A stretch of 5,584 nt of DNA, from positions 1 to 5,584 of the forward strand of contig JAJYOM010000110.1 of assembly GCA_021796175.1 (NCBI GenBank). Reading direction: 5' to 3'. This stretch comes from Thermoplasmata archaeon (lineage in GTDB: Archaea; Thermoplasmatota; Thermoplasmata; Sysuiplasmatales; Sysuiplasmataceae). The notes under the pieces are model-generated. The model was not told the DNA's origin and made no database searches. It saw nothing but the letters and a program-made list of their open reading frames with translations. The position numbers were made by a program, and so were the translations under genes. Shown piece after piece: positions 1 through 5,560 of the stretch. Each line of letters starts with the position of its first letter. Position 1 is the first letter of the stretch.

Positions 1-83
1 TGACACGCTTCAGCCTCAGGATGAGCCAGTACAACTTTCTATTATTTCGTTAAATCTTTCACAACACTACTTCTTGGCATAAG

Positions 84-91
84 CTTTTTTC
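84..91. repeat. Left copy of 8-bp target-site duplication
   Basis: CTTTTTTC directly precedes the left end of the IS66 element and is repeated exactly at 1737-1744. Eight bases is the known duplication length for IS66 insertion. The perfect match shows that both ends come from the same insertion event and that no later rearrangement removed a flank. Confidence 0.92.
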
Positions 92-111
92 GTAACTATT
101 CAGCTTTCTGG
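92..111 (+). repeat. Left terminal inverted repeat of IS66 element
   Basis: This 20-bp end pairs with 1717-1736 in inverted orientation, 18 of 20 bases identical, including an unbroken 13-bp core TTCAGCTTTCTGG. The outermost bases GTAA match the IS66 family end. The transposase of the family would recognise this site. Confidence 0.93.
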
Positions 112-145
112 CAAATGAGCATGAATCGGCAATATCTGTAATAGA

Positions 146-153
146 TTTTTATC
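146..153 (+). promoter_or_regulatory. Possible archaeal TATA box of the IS66 transposase
   Basis: TTTTTATC lies about 30 bases before the inferred ATG at 180, a distance that suits a leaderless archaeal transcript. No clear Shine-Dalgarno sequence stands before the ATG. It lies inside the element, so it would have travelled with it. This is a pattern match on AT-rich sequence only. Confidence 0.35.
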
Positions 154-179
154 TAGTGTGCAAAGATGTATAACTAGGA

Positions 180-1728
180 ATGTATTATACCCGTGAACGA
201 TAGAAGTCGTGGGATCTTTCAATCAGGCTTCTCGAGGCGGATGACAAAACAGTAACGCTCGACAGGGGGCAGCGAAGGCGCATACTTGAGCATCTTAGGA
301 AGGTTGAGCATATCGAGAAGGAATTGAAGAGTCTGAAGGAAGAGAATAAGAAACTCAGGGACGAGAACAGGAAACTCGACAGGGAGCTGAAGAAATTCAG
401 GAGCACACCGCAGATGCTCGCATCATCCGACAGAACGGCGGAGGCGGGCGGTATGCCTTCGAGCAAAGTATTCTACTGACGGCCAAGGCACACGGACAGG
501 AGGAGAGGAGGATAGCCGGGCCATGACGGCGTTTCAAGGAAGAAACAGGCAACGAACGCTCCGCCAGTCGTGCTGTCGCTGGAAAAATGCACGAACTGCG
601 GTTCACGCCTGGGCGGACCATGTGACTCATACTCCAGAACTGTTTCGGACCTGCCTGTCATGAAGCCGCTCATATACGACATCATGGTGTACCGGTATCG
701 CTGCCATGCATGCGGCAGCAGGGTTAGCGCGGAGGCGCCGCTGCCGCCGCACACCGCATTCGGCCCGTCGCTTGCATCCTTTTTGTAGCAACGATTAGGA
801 TGCAGGCAACGAGCTTCAGGAAGATAGCAATGCTGCTGAAACAGTTCCTCTCCATACACATCGGCGTTTCCACGCTGCAGTGCATTGAGAGGTGGGTGGC
901 GGACAGGCTCATGCCCGGATACGACAGACTGAAGTCATCACTGAAGAGACACGGGCACTGCAACCTGGACGAAATATCGCTCAGGGTGAACGGAAAGAAC
1001 GGATGGATGTGGGTAGCATCCACTAACAGCTCCGTCGTCTACAGGATAGCGAACACCAGGGGCAGGAGCGTGCCAATGGAGCTGCTCTCCGGTTACAGCG
1101 GCGTCATGATCCATGACGCCTGGAAACCCTATGATGCGATAAAGACGGCGGAACACCAGCTCGACCTCCTGCATACAAACAGATGGATTGAGAGGGCCGA
1201 AGTCAGGCACGGTATCGAGCCGAGGAACCTGCTTGGCGGCGAGAAGGCGAAGATGGTCAGGAGAGGCCGCCTTCCCGATGAGCTCATATCGTTCTCGGAC
1301 TGGTACCGCTCGATAGTGTCGTACGCCGTTTCCAGGAAAGACCGCACCGGGAGGGCAAGGCTGATGGCGTTCAGGAAATGCACCTCACGTATGGAGAGGC
1401 TGCTCTCCCGCCAGTACCATGACAGGGACTGCATACGCATTTCGAAGGAGCTGAGGAGAAGAATGGGTGAGCTCTTCACATTCCCCCTCCATCCCGAGTG
1501 CCGTGGCACAACAACGACGCCGAGAACGCTGTCAGGCAGGGTGTGCTTCACCGCAAGGTGAGCGGTGGAAGGAGGACACGGGAGGGTGCGGACTCCCTGT
1601 AGTGCATTCTCTCGATTTACAGGACATCATTGAAGAGGAAAATCAACTTCACCGACCTTGTGCTCAGGTCACTCGCCAGTGACTGGTTCATGGCAAGGAT
1701 TCCTCAGGCAGTCCTACCAGAAAGCTGA
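180..1728 (+). pseudogene. IS66-family transposase, broken (four stops, two frameshifts)
   Basis: This was a DDE transposase of about 516 residues. The inferred start is ATG at 180, in frame with the rest. An N-terminal lysine/glutamate-rich coiled coil (about 270-400, for example LKSLKEENKKL) is followed by a PGHDG linker (516-530), a zinc-finger-like Cys pair set (CTNC at 588-599, CHAC at 702-713) and the IS66 catalytic domain. The acidic triad is visible: Asp in NLDEIS (968-970), Asp in MIHDAW (1115-1117) and Glu in HNNDAENAV (1522-1524), with the typical RKVSGG downstream. Stops interrupt the frame at 201-203 (TAG), 477-479 (TGA), 513-515 (TAG) and 1600-1602 (TAG). One base is missing near 780-785 (the T-run after ASF; the frame resumes VATIRMQ) and one near 1496 (HP-G-VPW). 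The longest remaining open piece is 800-1561, and it lacks the catalytic Glu. I can see no way to make an active protein. Confidence 0.92.
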
Positions 1729-1736
1729 ACTGTTAC
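1717..1736 (-). repeat. Right terminal inverted repeat of IS66 element
   Basis: Read on the minus strand this is GTAACAGTTCAGCTTTCTGG, the partner of the left end at 92-111. It overlaps the last codons of the relic transposase frame, whose stop codon is at 1726-1728, so the gene originally ran into its own terminal repeat. Confidence 0.93.
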
Positions 1737-1744
1737 CTTTTTTC
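1737..1744. repeat. Right copy of 8-bp target-site duplication
   Basis: CTTTTTTC, identical to 84-91. Its last base is also part of the aminotransferase stop codon (TAG on the minus strand, 1746 to 1744). Joining 1-91 directly to 1745 reconstructs the site before insertion, and the TAG stop is preserved in that reconstruction. Confidence 0.92.
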
Positions 1745-2904
1745 TAGCGAGTCACCTTTGAGCAAAGGTCGCTCAGAGCCGATGAAACTAGTTCAATCTG
1801 ATCTTCTTTTAGCAACGGCCCGGAAGGAAGGCTAATACCTCTAAACCAGATTGAGTCTGTGTATGTCATTTTTTCCTTTTGATACTTGGAATAAGTGGGC
1901 ATCGTGTGAACCGGGTAGAAGAACGGTCTAGTCTCTATCCTGATTTTTCTAAGAGAATCTATAGTCATGTCCCGAAACTCCTCTTTATCCAATCCATTTA
2001 TCAATACTGTATAAAGCCAGAATGTCCTCTTATCTTCGTGGACATCATGATGGCTCGTGATGTTTGGATTATTCGACAAAAACTCAGAGTAAAGGCTCGC
2101 TATCCTACGCTTTCTCTCAATTAAATCATCAATCCTTTTCAGCTGGCTGACTCCTAGAGCGGCTTGAAGATTGGTCATTCTGTAGTTGTATCCTACCATG
2201 TCATGCCAGTACTTCTTGCTTTGACTCATCCCGTGATCCCTTAGTACTCTCATCTTCTCCATAATCAACGGATCATCGGTAAGGCACATGCCTCCCTCCC
2301 CTGTTGTAATCATTTTGTTGCCATAAAAAGAAAAGCAACTTATCACTCCGAACAGTCCCACCTTCTTGTGGCGATATTCCGCACCATGAGCCTCCGCACA
2401 GTCTTCAATCAGCGGAATATTGTGTCGATTGGCGATTTCCTGTATTTGCTCTATCTTGCAAGGGTTACCGTATAAATGAATTGCAATGATCGCTCTTGTT
2501 TTTGAGTCTATTGCTTTTTCGATGCATTCCGGTTCAATTCCCCAGTTTTCCGGATCGATGTCTATAAATTTAGGAACAGCTCCACAATAAAGTATCGCAT
2601 TGACAGGACTGACAAAAGTCAAAGAGGGTACTAGCACATTGTCGTCCTTTCCAATTCCTAGTGCCAGCAGTGCAAGATGGAGTGCTGTAGTACCGCTACT
2701 GGTAGATACTCCATACCTCTTTCCAATATAACTGGCGAATTTCCTTTCAAATTCATCAATGAAGCTACCCTTGGAGCTAACCCAGCCTGATTTGATAGCC
2801 TCTTCGACAGTTCGCATGTCATCAGTCGTAATCTCCGGCTCGTAAATTGGAATAGGCTCAACTGATCGCTGCACCAGTATGCTCAGCCCCCTATTACTGT
2901 ACAA
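1744..2904 (-). CDS. DegT/DnrJ/EryC1/StrS-family PLP-dependent sugar aminotransferase
   Basis: The product is a 386-residue, apparently intact fold-type-I enzyme that would transfer an amino group, usually from glutamate, to a nucleotide-linked keto-sugar in the cytoplasm, supplying amino sugars for surface glycans. Visible family motifs are PIYEPEIT near residue 19, SGWVSSKG (39-46), the cofactor phosphate loop TSSGTTALHLAL (68-79), PSLTFVSPVNAI (93-104), the pyridine-binding Asp168 in IEDCAEAHG, and SFYGNKMITTGEGG (192-205) with the Schiff-base Lys197. RPFFYPVHTMP (326-336) and ISLPSGPLL (357-365) complete the usual C-terminal half. The Lys, rather than His, argues for a true aminotransferase and not a ColD-like dehydratase; the SFYGNK stretch resembles GDP-perosamine synthase types, but the exact sugar cannot be told. 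The listed start is TTG; GTG at 2872-2874 would give a more typical N-terminus (11th codon). An IS66 element sits immediately behind the stop. Confidence 0.93.
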   Translation of the reverse strand: MYSNRGLSILVQRSVEPIPIYEPEITTDDMRTVEEAIKSGWVSSKGSFIDEFERKFASYIGKRYGVSTSSGTTALHLALLALGIGKDDNVLVPSLTFVSPVNAILYCGAVPKFIDIDPENWGIEPECIEKAIDSKTRAIIAIHLYGNPCKIEQIQEIANRHNIPLIEDCAEAHGAEYRHKKVGLFGVISCFSFYGNKMITTGEGGMCLTDDPLIMEKMRVLRDHGMSQSKKYWHDMVGYNYRMTNLQAALGVSQLKRIDDLIERKRRIASLYSEFLSNNPNITSHHDVHEDKRTFWLYTVLINGLDKEEFRDMTIDSLRKIRIETRPFFYPVHTMPTYSKYQKEKMTYTDSIWFRGISLPSGPLLKEDQIELVSSALSDLCSKVTR

Positions 2905-2950
2905 AACGGAACTCTATCAATCATCTTGGAAGCCAATGTTGTTCTCTTCT

Positions 2951-2958
2951 TAAAAAGG
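2951..2958 (-). promoter_or_regulatory. Probable TATA box of the aminotransferase gene
   Basis: On the minus strand this reads CCTTTTTA followed by AG, an archaeal-like TATA element. A start of transcription about 25-30 bases downstream falls near 2925, which leaves a leader of about 20 bases to the TTG at 2904 or about 50 bases to the GTG at 2874. An AGGGGG stretch lies 12 bases before that GTG, rather far for a ribosome binding site. The box lies just beyond the truncated end of the IS3 orfA relic. Confidence 0.4.
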
Positions 2959-2975
2959 TATTGAGCAGCTCAGTA

Positions 2976-3173
2976 TCAGAAAGCGAATAGCTTTACTCCT
3001 TCTGAGGAAATGAATACTTTCATACAATCTTTCGCATCCCTCTTCCACCGATAGTAGAGTGAGCTGCCTATTCCATGCTTCCTGCAGACCTCGACGGCAC
3101 TTGCCCCTGGTTGCAATCCCTCATTGAGTATCTCCATCTTCTCCTGGGCGGAGAACGCTCTCCTTGTGGTCAT
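2976..3173 (-). pseudogene. Truncated IS3-family orfA (HTH transposase subunit)
   Basis: The frame encodes 65 residues beginning MTTRRAFSAQEKMEIL. It matches the helix-turn-helix part of IS3-type OrfA proteins, the subunit that binds the element ends: a basic start, then ILNEGLQPGASAVEVCRKHG as helix-turn-helix and IGSSLYYRWKRDA. OrfA is normally about 85-100 residues and includes a leucine-zipper helix; here that helix is absent and the sequence diverges after about residue 60 (SSEGVK), ending in a chance-looking tail KLFAF. No orfB follows on this strand, since the aminotransferase promoter comes next. The plus-strand orfA relic at 3323 is related but clearly different (SSTLYY, DGMKEF), so these are two separate IS3-type elements or diverged copies, placed head to head. 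It is most likely a non-functional remnant. Confidence 0.75.
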
Positions 3174-3244
3174 GCAGTCACCCCAAGGCAATCGTCTTCC
3201 TTCTGTTTGATCTTTTGCCTTGTAACGGATGCGTAATCGCTCAT
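3170..3244 (-). CDS. Small ORF of unknown function upstream of the IS3 orfA relic
   Basis: This is a 24-codon frame starting MSDYASVTRQKIKQKEDD and ending GVTA. Its TGA overlaps the ATG of the orfA relic in an ATGA arrangement, which is typical of translational coupling. The frame is open further upstream, but that part only mirrors the plus-strand orfA relic. I do not recognise it. It may be a leader peptide, the tail of a lost gene cut by an insertion, or chance. Confidence 0.25.
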   Translation of the reverse strand: MSDYASVTRQKIKQKEDDCLGVTA

Positions 3245-3322
3245 GGTTTGCTCACAATAGACTGTTCTTCCCCTTGAAAACCTCTCAGGGCATCCTGACC
3301 ACATGTGTAAAGATATAATCGG

Positions 3323-3601
3323 GTGCAGCGCAGGATGGCGGAACAGAAACTGTAAATAATGCTCGTGGGAGTACTGCCCGACACCAGCATTAACGAAATA
3401 TACAGACAGCACAGCGTAAGCTCCACACTTTATTACCTGGGGAGGGAGAAGGCAATCGATGGAATGAAGGAATTCCTCCGTTCCACAGATGGCAGCTAGG
3501 CAACGGTGCTGAAGCAGGAGATCACACGTCTCAGGAAGCTGGTAGCCGACCTCATGATAGCGATCGAAGTGCTCAGAGATATTCCAGAAGAAAGGGGATA
3601 A
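3323..3601 (+). pseudogene. IS3-family orfA relic
   Basis: Reading from GTG at 3323, the frame gives MQRRMAEQKL, a TAA stop (3353-3355) where a Glu codon would be expected, then IMLVGVLPDTSINEIYRQHS as helix-turn-helix and VSSTLYYLGREKAIDGMKE. A second stop, TAG at 3497-3499, precedes a heptad-type helix LKQEITRLRKLVADL (about 3504-3548), the leucine zipper expected of IS3 OrfA, and the frame ends with TAA at 3599-3601. Apart from the two stops it is full length (about 92 codons). It overlaps the open stretch of the orfB frame by a few codons, as in IS3 elements where OrfAB is made by frameshifting, but I see no convincing slippery site. It cannot make a whole protein. Confidence 0.8.
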
Positions 3602-3618
3602 ACCAGCAGATTGAGATC

Positions 3619-4494
3619 GTGAATAGCATGCTGGATAATGGCATAAGCAGCCTCTCAAGAACTGCTGCACTGGCGGGAATATCTAGGCATGAACTCTACT
3701 GCAAGCCATTCGGAAGGAGTGTATGCCGTTTTCGATCCGACGAACATGGGACAATTGAGGCGGTCAGGAGGGTTGCACTTGAGCCCCAACATTCCGCTAC
3801 CGGGGTGCATGGGCCGCACTCAGGAAGCCAGATGGGCTTTTCATTAGCGGACAACGAATCTGCCGCATGCTCACGGAAGAGTCGCTTCTGTAGGGGTCGC
3901 ATTTCCCGGGACCGGGACTGCCCGCTGCAGGCTATCTGTCATCGGATGTGCCAAACAGCTGTTGGTTCACTGACATTCCATACCAGGACACAACTGACTG
4001 CTGCCCTGTCCCTTTAATCCCCATAGAGGACTCATGTACAAGTAAGTTAGTCTGGCACGAGCTCATGCGTTCATGAGGCGCGGTTGATGCACTTGCGGTA
4101 CTGGAAAGGACGGTGATGTCCATATTCCCCGATGGCAGAGTGCCAGAACTGGCGCGCAAGACGGATGGCGGGCCGCAATTCAGGCTGGGAAGTTCAGGGA
4201 AGGTGCGCGATGTCCGGGCATCAGGCTTGAGAGCACAAGGAAGCGCTGGCTGGAGGACAACGGTATGCAGGGATCGCTCAACGACCACTTCAAGGCTGAC
4301 TACATATCAGTGAGGGAACCAACAGCGTTCGCCGAAACAAAGGGATGATCGATGAGGCTGTCTTCGACTACAACAGGAGACCGCATCCGTCGCTAAACCA
4401 CCTTGCACCTGTAGAGTACTTAGATGAGTATAACATTCGTCACGAAAGCATGAACCAGAAAGTATATTTCGCCGGAAGACTTTCAACCGTGTAG
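3619..4494 (+). pseudogene. IS3-family orfB (DDE integrase-type transposase) relic
   Basis: The protein can be followed through four frames. It starts with a GTG at 3619 (open upstream to about 3598) and the HTH part SLSRTAALAGISRHELY, then IEAVRRVALE. A one-base loss near 3785 leads to PTFRYRGAWAALRK and QRICRMLTEESLL, with TAG at 3891-3893. The integrase core follows: FTDIPY with the first catalytic Asp (3972-3974), VWHELMRS, TGA at 4074-4076, AVDALAVLERTVMSIFPDG, and KTDGGPQF with the second Asp (4164-4166). A loss near 4188 leads to RWLEDNGMQGSLNDHFKADY, and another near 4342 to MIDEAVFDYNRRPHPSLNHL and the end. Spacing is D-63-D and then 35 residues to the third acid, but that codon is GGA (Gly) at 4271-4273 instead of Glu. 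The gene is dead several times over. Confidence 0.88.
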
Positions 4495-4548
4495 ACCACA
4501 CAAATAGAAGTTGCACAAAAGAGGAGCAGTCACTTCATCCTTTCATCG

Positions 4549-4556
4549 AATTTATG
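4549..4556 (+). promoter_or_regulatory. Possible TATA box of the glycosyltransferase gene
   Basis: AATTTATG lies about 22-25 bases before the second ATG (4575-4577), which would then be a leaderless start, and only about 17 bases before the first ATG (4569). No Shine-Dalgarno-like sequence precedes either. The box therefore favours 4575 as the true start, giving MNTSRIAIITD, closer to relatives in which the first strand begins within a few residues. Confidence 0.35.
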
Positions 4557-4574
4557 GTTTGAAAAGAAATGACC

Positions 4575-5135
4575 ATGAATACGTCAAGAATTGCAATCAT
4601 CACCGATCAATCTCCATCCTCGGGGGTGGGAACTTACGCAAATTCATTATTCTGCCTGCTTAAAGACACCTTTCCCAACCTGGTTCTCGTCCATACGCCG
4701 TACAGTACCGGTCCAACTTACGACAGTGCCATCATTCCCCCTTCGAACAAGACAACATCAGCGCGGCCAGCATACCCAATTTATAGATATATGAACTCCA
4801 GACATAATTCGAAATACCTGGCAAATGTTGCCGACTATTTCCATCTCTGTGGTATGGACTATACTTGGGCAGAGAATGCAAGAGAGTGCATTTGCACTGT
4901 TCGTGATTTCTACTATCGTATTCCTTCTTTGGCAAATTGGTCCAATCCATGAGAACTGATTTCCACCTTGGGCAATAATATCTTGAATCTACGTTCTATG
5001 GTGTCAATAAGAAAGTGCAATGCGGTCATCTCGATAAGTGTTCCGGACCCGTCAAAAACAGAATCGCCACAGGAGATAAATTATCATAAGAAAATGATAA
5101 AGGTAAGAGGACGAACAGCGAATTGGACCAATTAG
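4575..5135 (+). pseudogene. Glycosyltransferase (GT4-like), N-terminal part, interrupted by TGA
   Basis: The first 125 codons resemble the acceptor-side domain of archaeal family-4-type glycosyltransferases, which add sugars from nucleotide donors to surface glycans. Features are a first beta strand RIAIITDQ, the glycine loop SSGVGTYANSL, a later strand YFHLCGMDYT (4836-4865), and CTVRDFYYRIP, where relatives usually have a His-Asp pair (HD). Here that His is Arg (CGT, 4902-4904), one transition from His. An in-frame TGA at 4950-4952 follows NWSNP, yet the same frame continues convincingly as ELISTLGNNILNLRSMVSIR and CNAVISIS before losing family character near 5040 and ending with TAG at 5133-5135. 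The C-terminal donor-binding half, expected to bring the protein to roughly 330-400 residues, is missing. An ATG at 4569 is an alternative start. It follows the decayed IS3 element closely and runs opposite to the aminotransferase. Confidence 0.72.
4767..4790 (+). repeat. 24-bp direct repeat, internal copy in the glycosyltransferase
   Basis: This stretch encodes PAYPIYRY within the glycosyltransferase frame. It is identical to the last 24 bases of the window (5561-5584); the bases before the two copies do not match. The offset between copies is 794 bp. Confidence 0.9.
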
Positions 5136-5560
5136 GAAACGGAAGAAGGAGGTTGCTGAGGCTAGGGCCAACGGAATCCTGAATAGAAGTTCTGAATCAT
5201 TGCGGAATACTGTACGACAGGGTGGCCGTATAATATCTGGCAGGCACCACAAGCTCTCCACGTAGCTGTTTTCAAGGTGTAGATACGGGTTCATAGAGAA
5301 TGGAAAGAACTTCTTCTGAAGCGGTAGAATGCTGACTCATTTTATTGCATGGCCCTTCCGACAGTCTTCTTTCATTCCCCTTTTGAAGAAAATTGGGTGT
5401 GAGTCTCTAATCTCCAACTGTAGATAGAATGTCCACTGTCCAAGAAGAGTCGGAGTATTTCGTCAACTGATGGCCGACTCTTGCCTTTTTGTTCCTTTCA
5501 ATAATGCGATTGATATTACCCATACTATCACACACCGTGCAATTCAAGAACGAGCGATAC
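5136..5560. other. Stretch without a recognisable gene
   Basis: All frames are broken or lack family features. The minus-strand frame at 5052-5294 is mostly antisense to the glycosyltransferase remnant and its aftermath, and its hydrophobic stretch looks like a by-product of AT-rich sequence. A minus-strand frame from about 5574 to 5407 (AGYRSFLNCTVCDSMG ... ERNKKARVGHQL) has a faint resemblance to the AGY-containing part of DDE transposases but is too short to name. The only structured element seen is the hairpin at 5445-5482. Confidence 0.5.
5445..5482 (+). terminator. Hairpin followed by a T-rich tract, possible terminator
   Basis: AAGAGTCGG (5445-5453) pairs perfectly with CCGACTCTT (5474-5482) around a 20-base loop, and GCCTTTTTGTTCCTTTC follows. 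The form resembles an intrinsic terminator for plus-strand transcription, although the loop is long and archaea rely mainly on the T-tract alone. It could equally be the subterminal hairpin of a vanished mobile element. Confidence 0.3.

Larger units (their letters stand above)
92..1736 (+). mobile_element. IS66-family insertion sequence, complete but inactive
   Basis: This is a complete insertion sequence of 1645 bp. Its left end reads GTAACTATTCAGCTTTCTGG (92-111), and the reverse complement of its right end reads GTAACAGTTCAGCTTTCTGG (1717-1736); only positions 6 and 7 differ. Ends beginning GTAA and an 8-bp target duplication are known hallmarks of the IS66 family, and the duplication is present here as CTTTTTTC on both sides. 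The element carries one transposase gene on the plus strand, occupying nearly all of its length, and no accessory TnpA/TnpB-like genes, so it resembles the single-gene IS66 members. It is visibly more GC-rich than the aminotransferase next to it, which fits arrival from another genome. The transposase is broken (see its own entry), so the copy cannot move by itself. Confidence 0.93.
3263..4528 (+). mobile_element. Decayed IS3-family element, approximate limits
   Basis: An orfA-orfB pair of IS3 type lies on the plus strand from about 3323 to 4494, which sets the core of the element. The listed limits rest on a weak candidate terminal repeat. The left side starts TGTTCTTCCCC at 3263; the reverse complement of the right side starts TGCTCCTCTTTT, ending at 4528. 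They share 13 of 23 positions, and about half of the differences are C/T changes. IS3 elements normally begin TG, end CA and duplicate 3-4 bases; no target duplication is visible here. The presence of the element is well supported by its genes, but the borders are not. Confidence 0.6.

Noticed and set aside
1..83. Short minus-strand frame beginning ATGCCAAGAAGT behind the aminotransferase in the pre-insertion sequence
   Set aside because: It closes after 12 codons and has no support; the 83 bases hold nothing I can name.
777..800. Programmed frameshift in the IS66 transposase at the T-run
   Set aside because: A T-run can be a slippage site, but the same gene has four in-frame stops and a second frameshift, so rescuing one shift would not restore a protein, and single-gene IS66 transposases are not known to need frameshifting.
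724..1551. Several minus-strand open frames (724-1023, 938-1210, 1129-1551)
   Set aside because: All lie opposite the IS66 transposase relic, whose plus-strand frame carries the family motifs and catalytic residues.
3585..3625. Programmed -1 frameshift joining orfA and orfB of the IS3 element
   Set aside because: The frames have the right relation, but no standard slippery heptamer fits the reading frame, and both genes are already broken.
3170..3670. 166-residue open frame on the minus strand
   Set aside because: From about 3250 upward it is antisense to the clearly recognisable plus-strand orfA and orfB relic; only the last 24 codons, kept as a small ORF, do not overlap it.
5052..5294. 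80-residue hydrophobic frame on the minus strand, possible membrane protein
   Set aside because: It is partly antisense to the glycosyltransferase remnant, has no promoter or ribosome binding site that I can see, and no family motif; the hydrophobic run looks like the product of AT-rich sequence.
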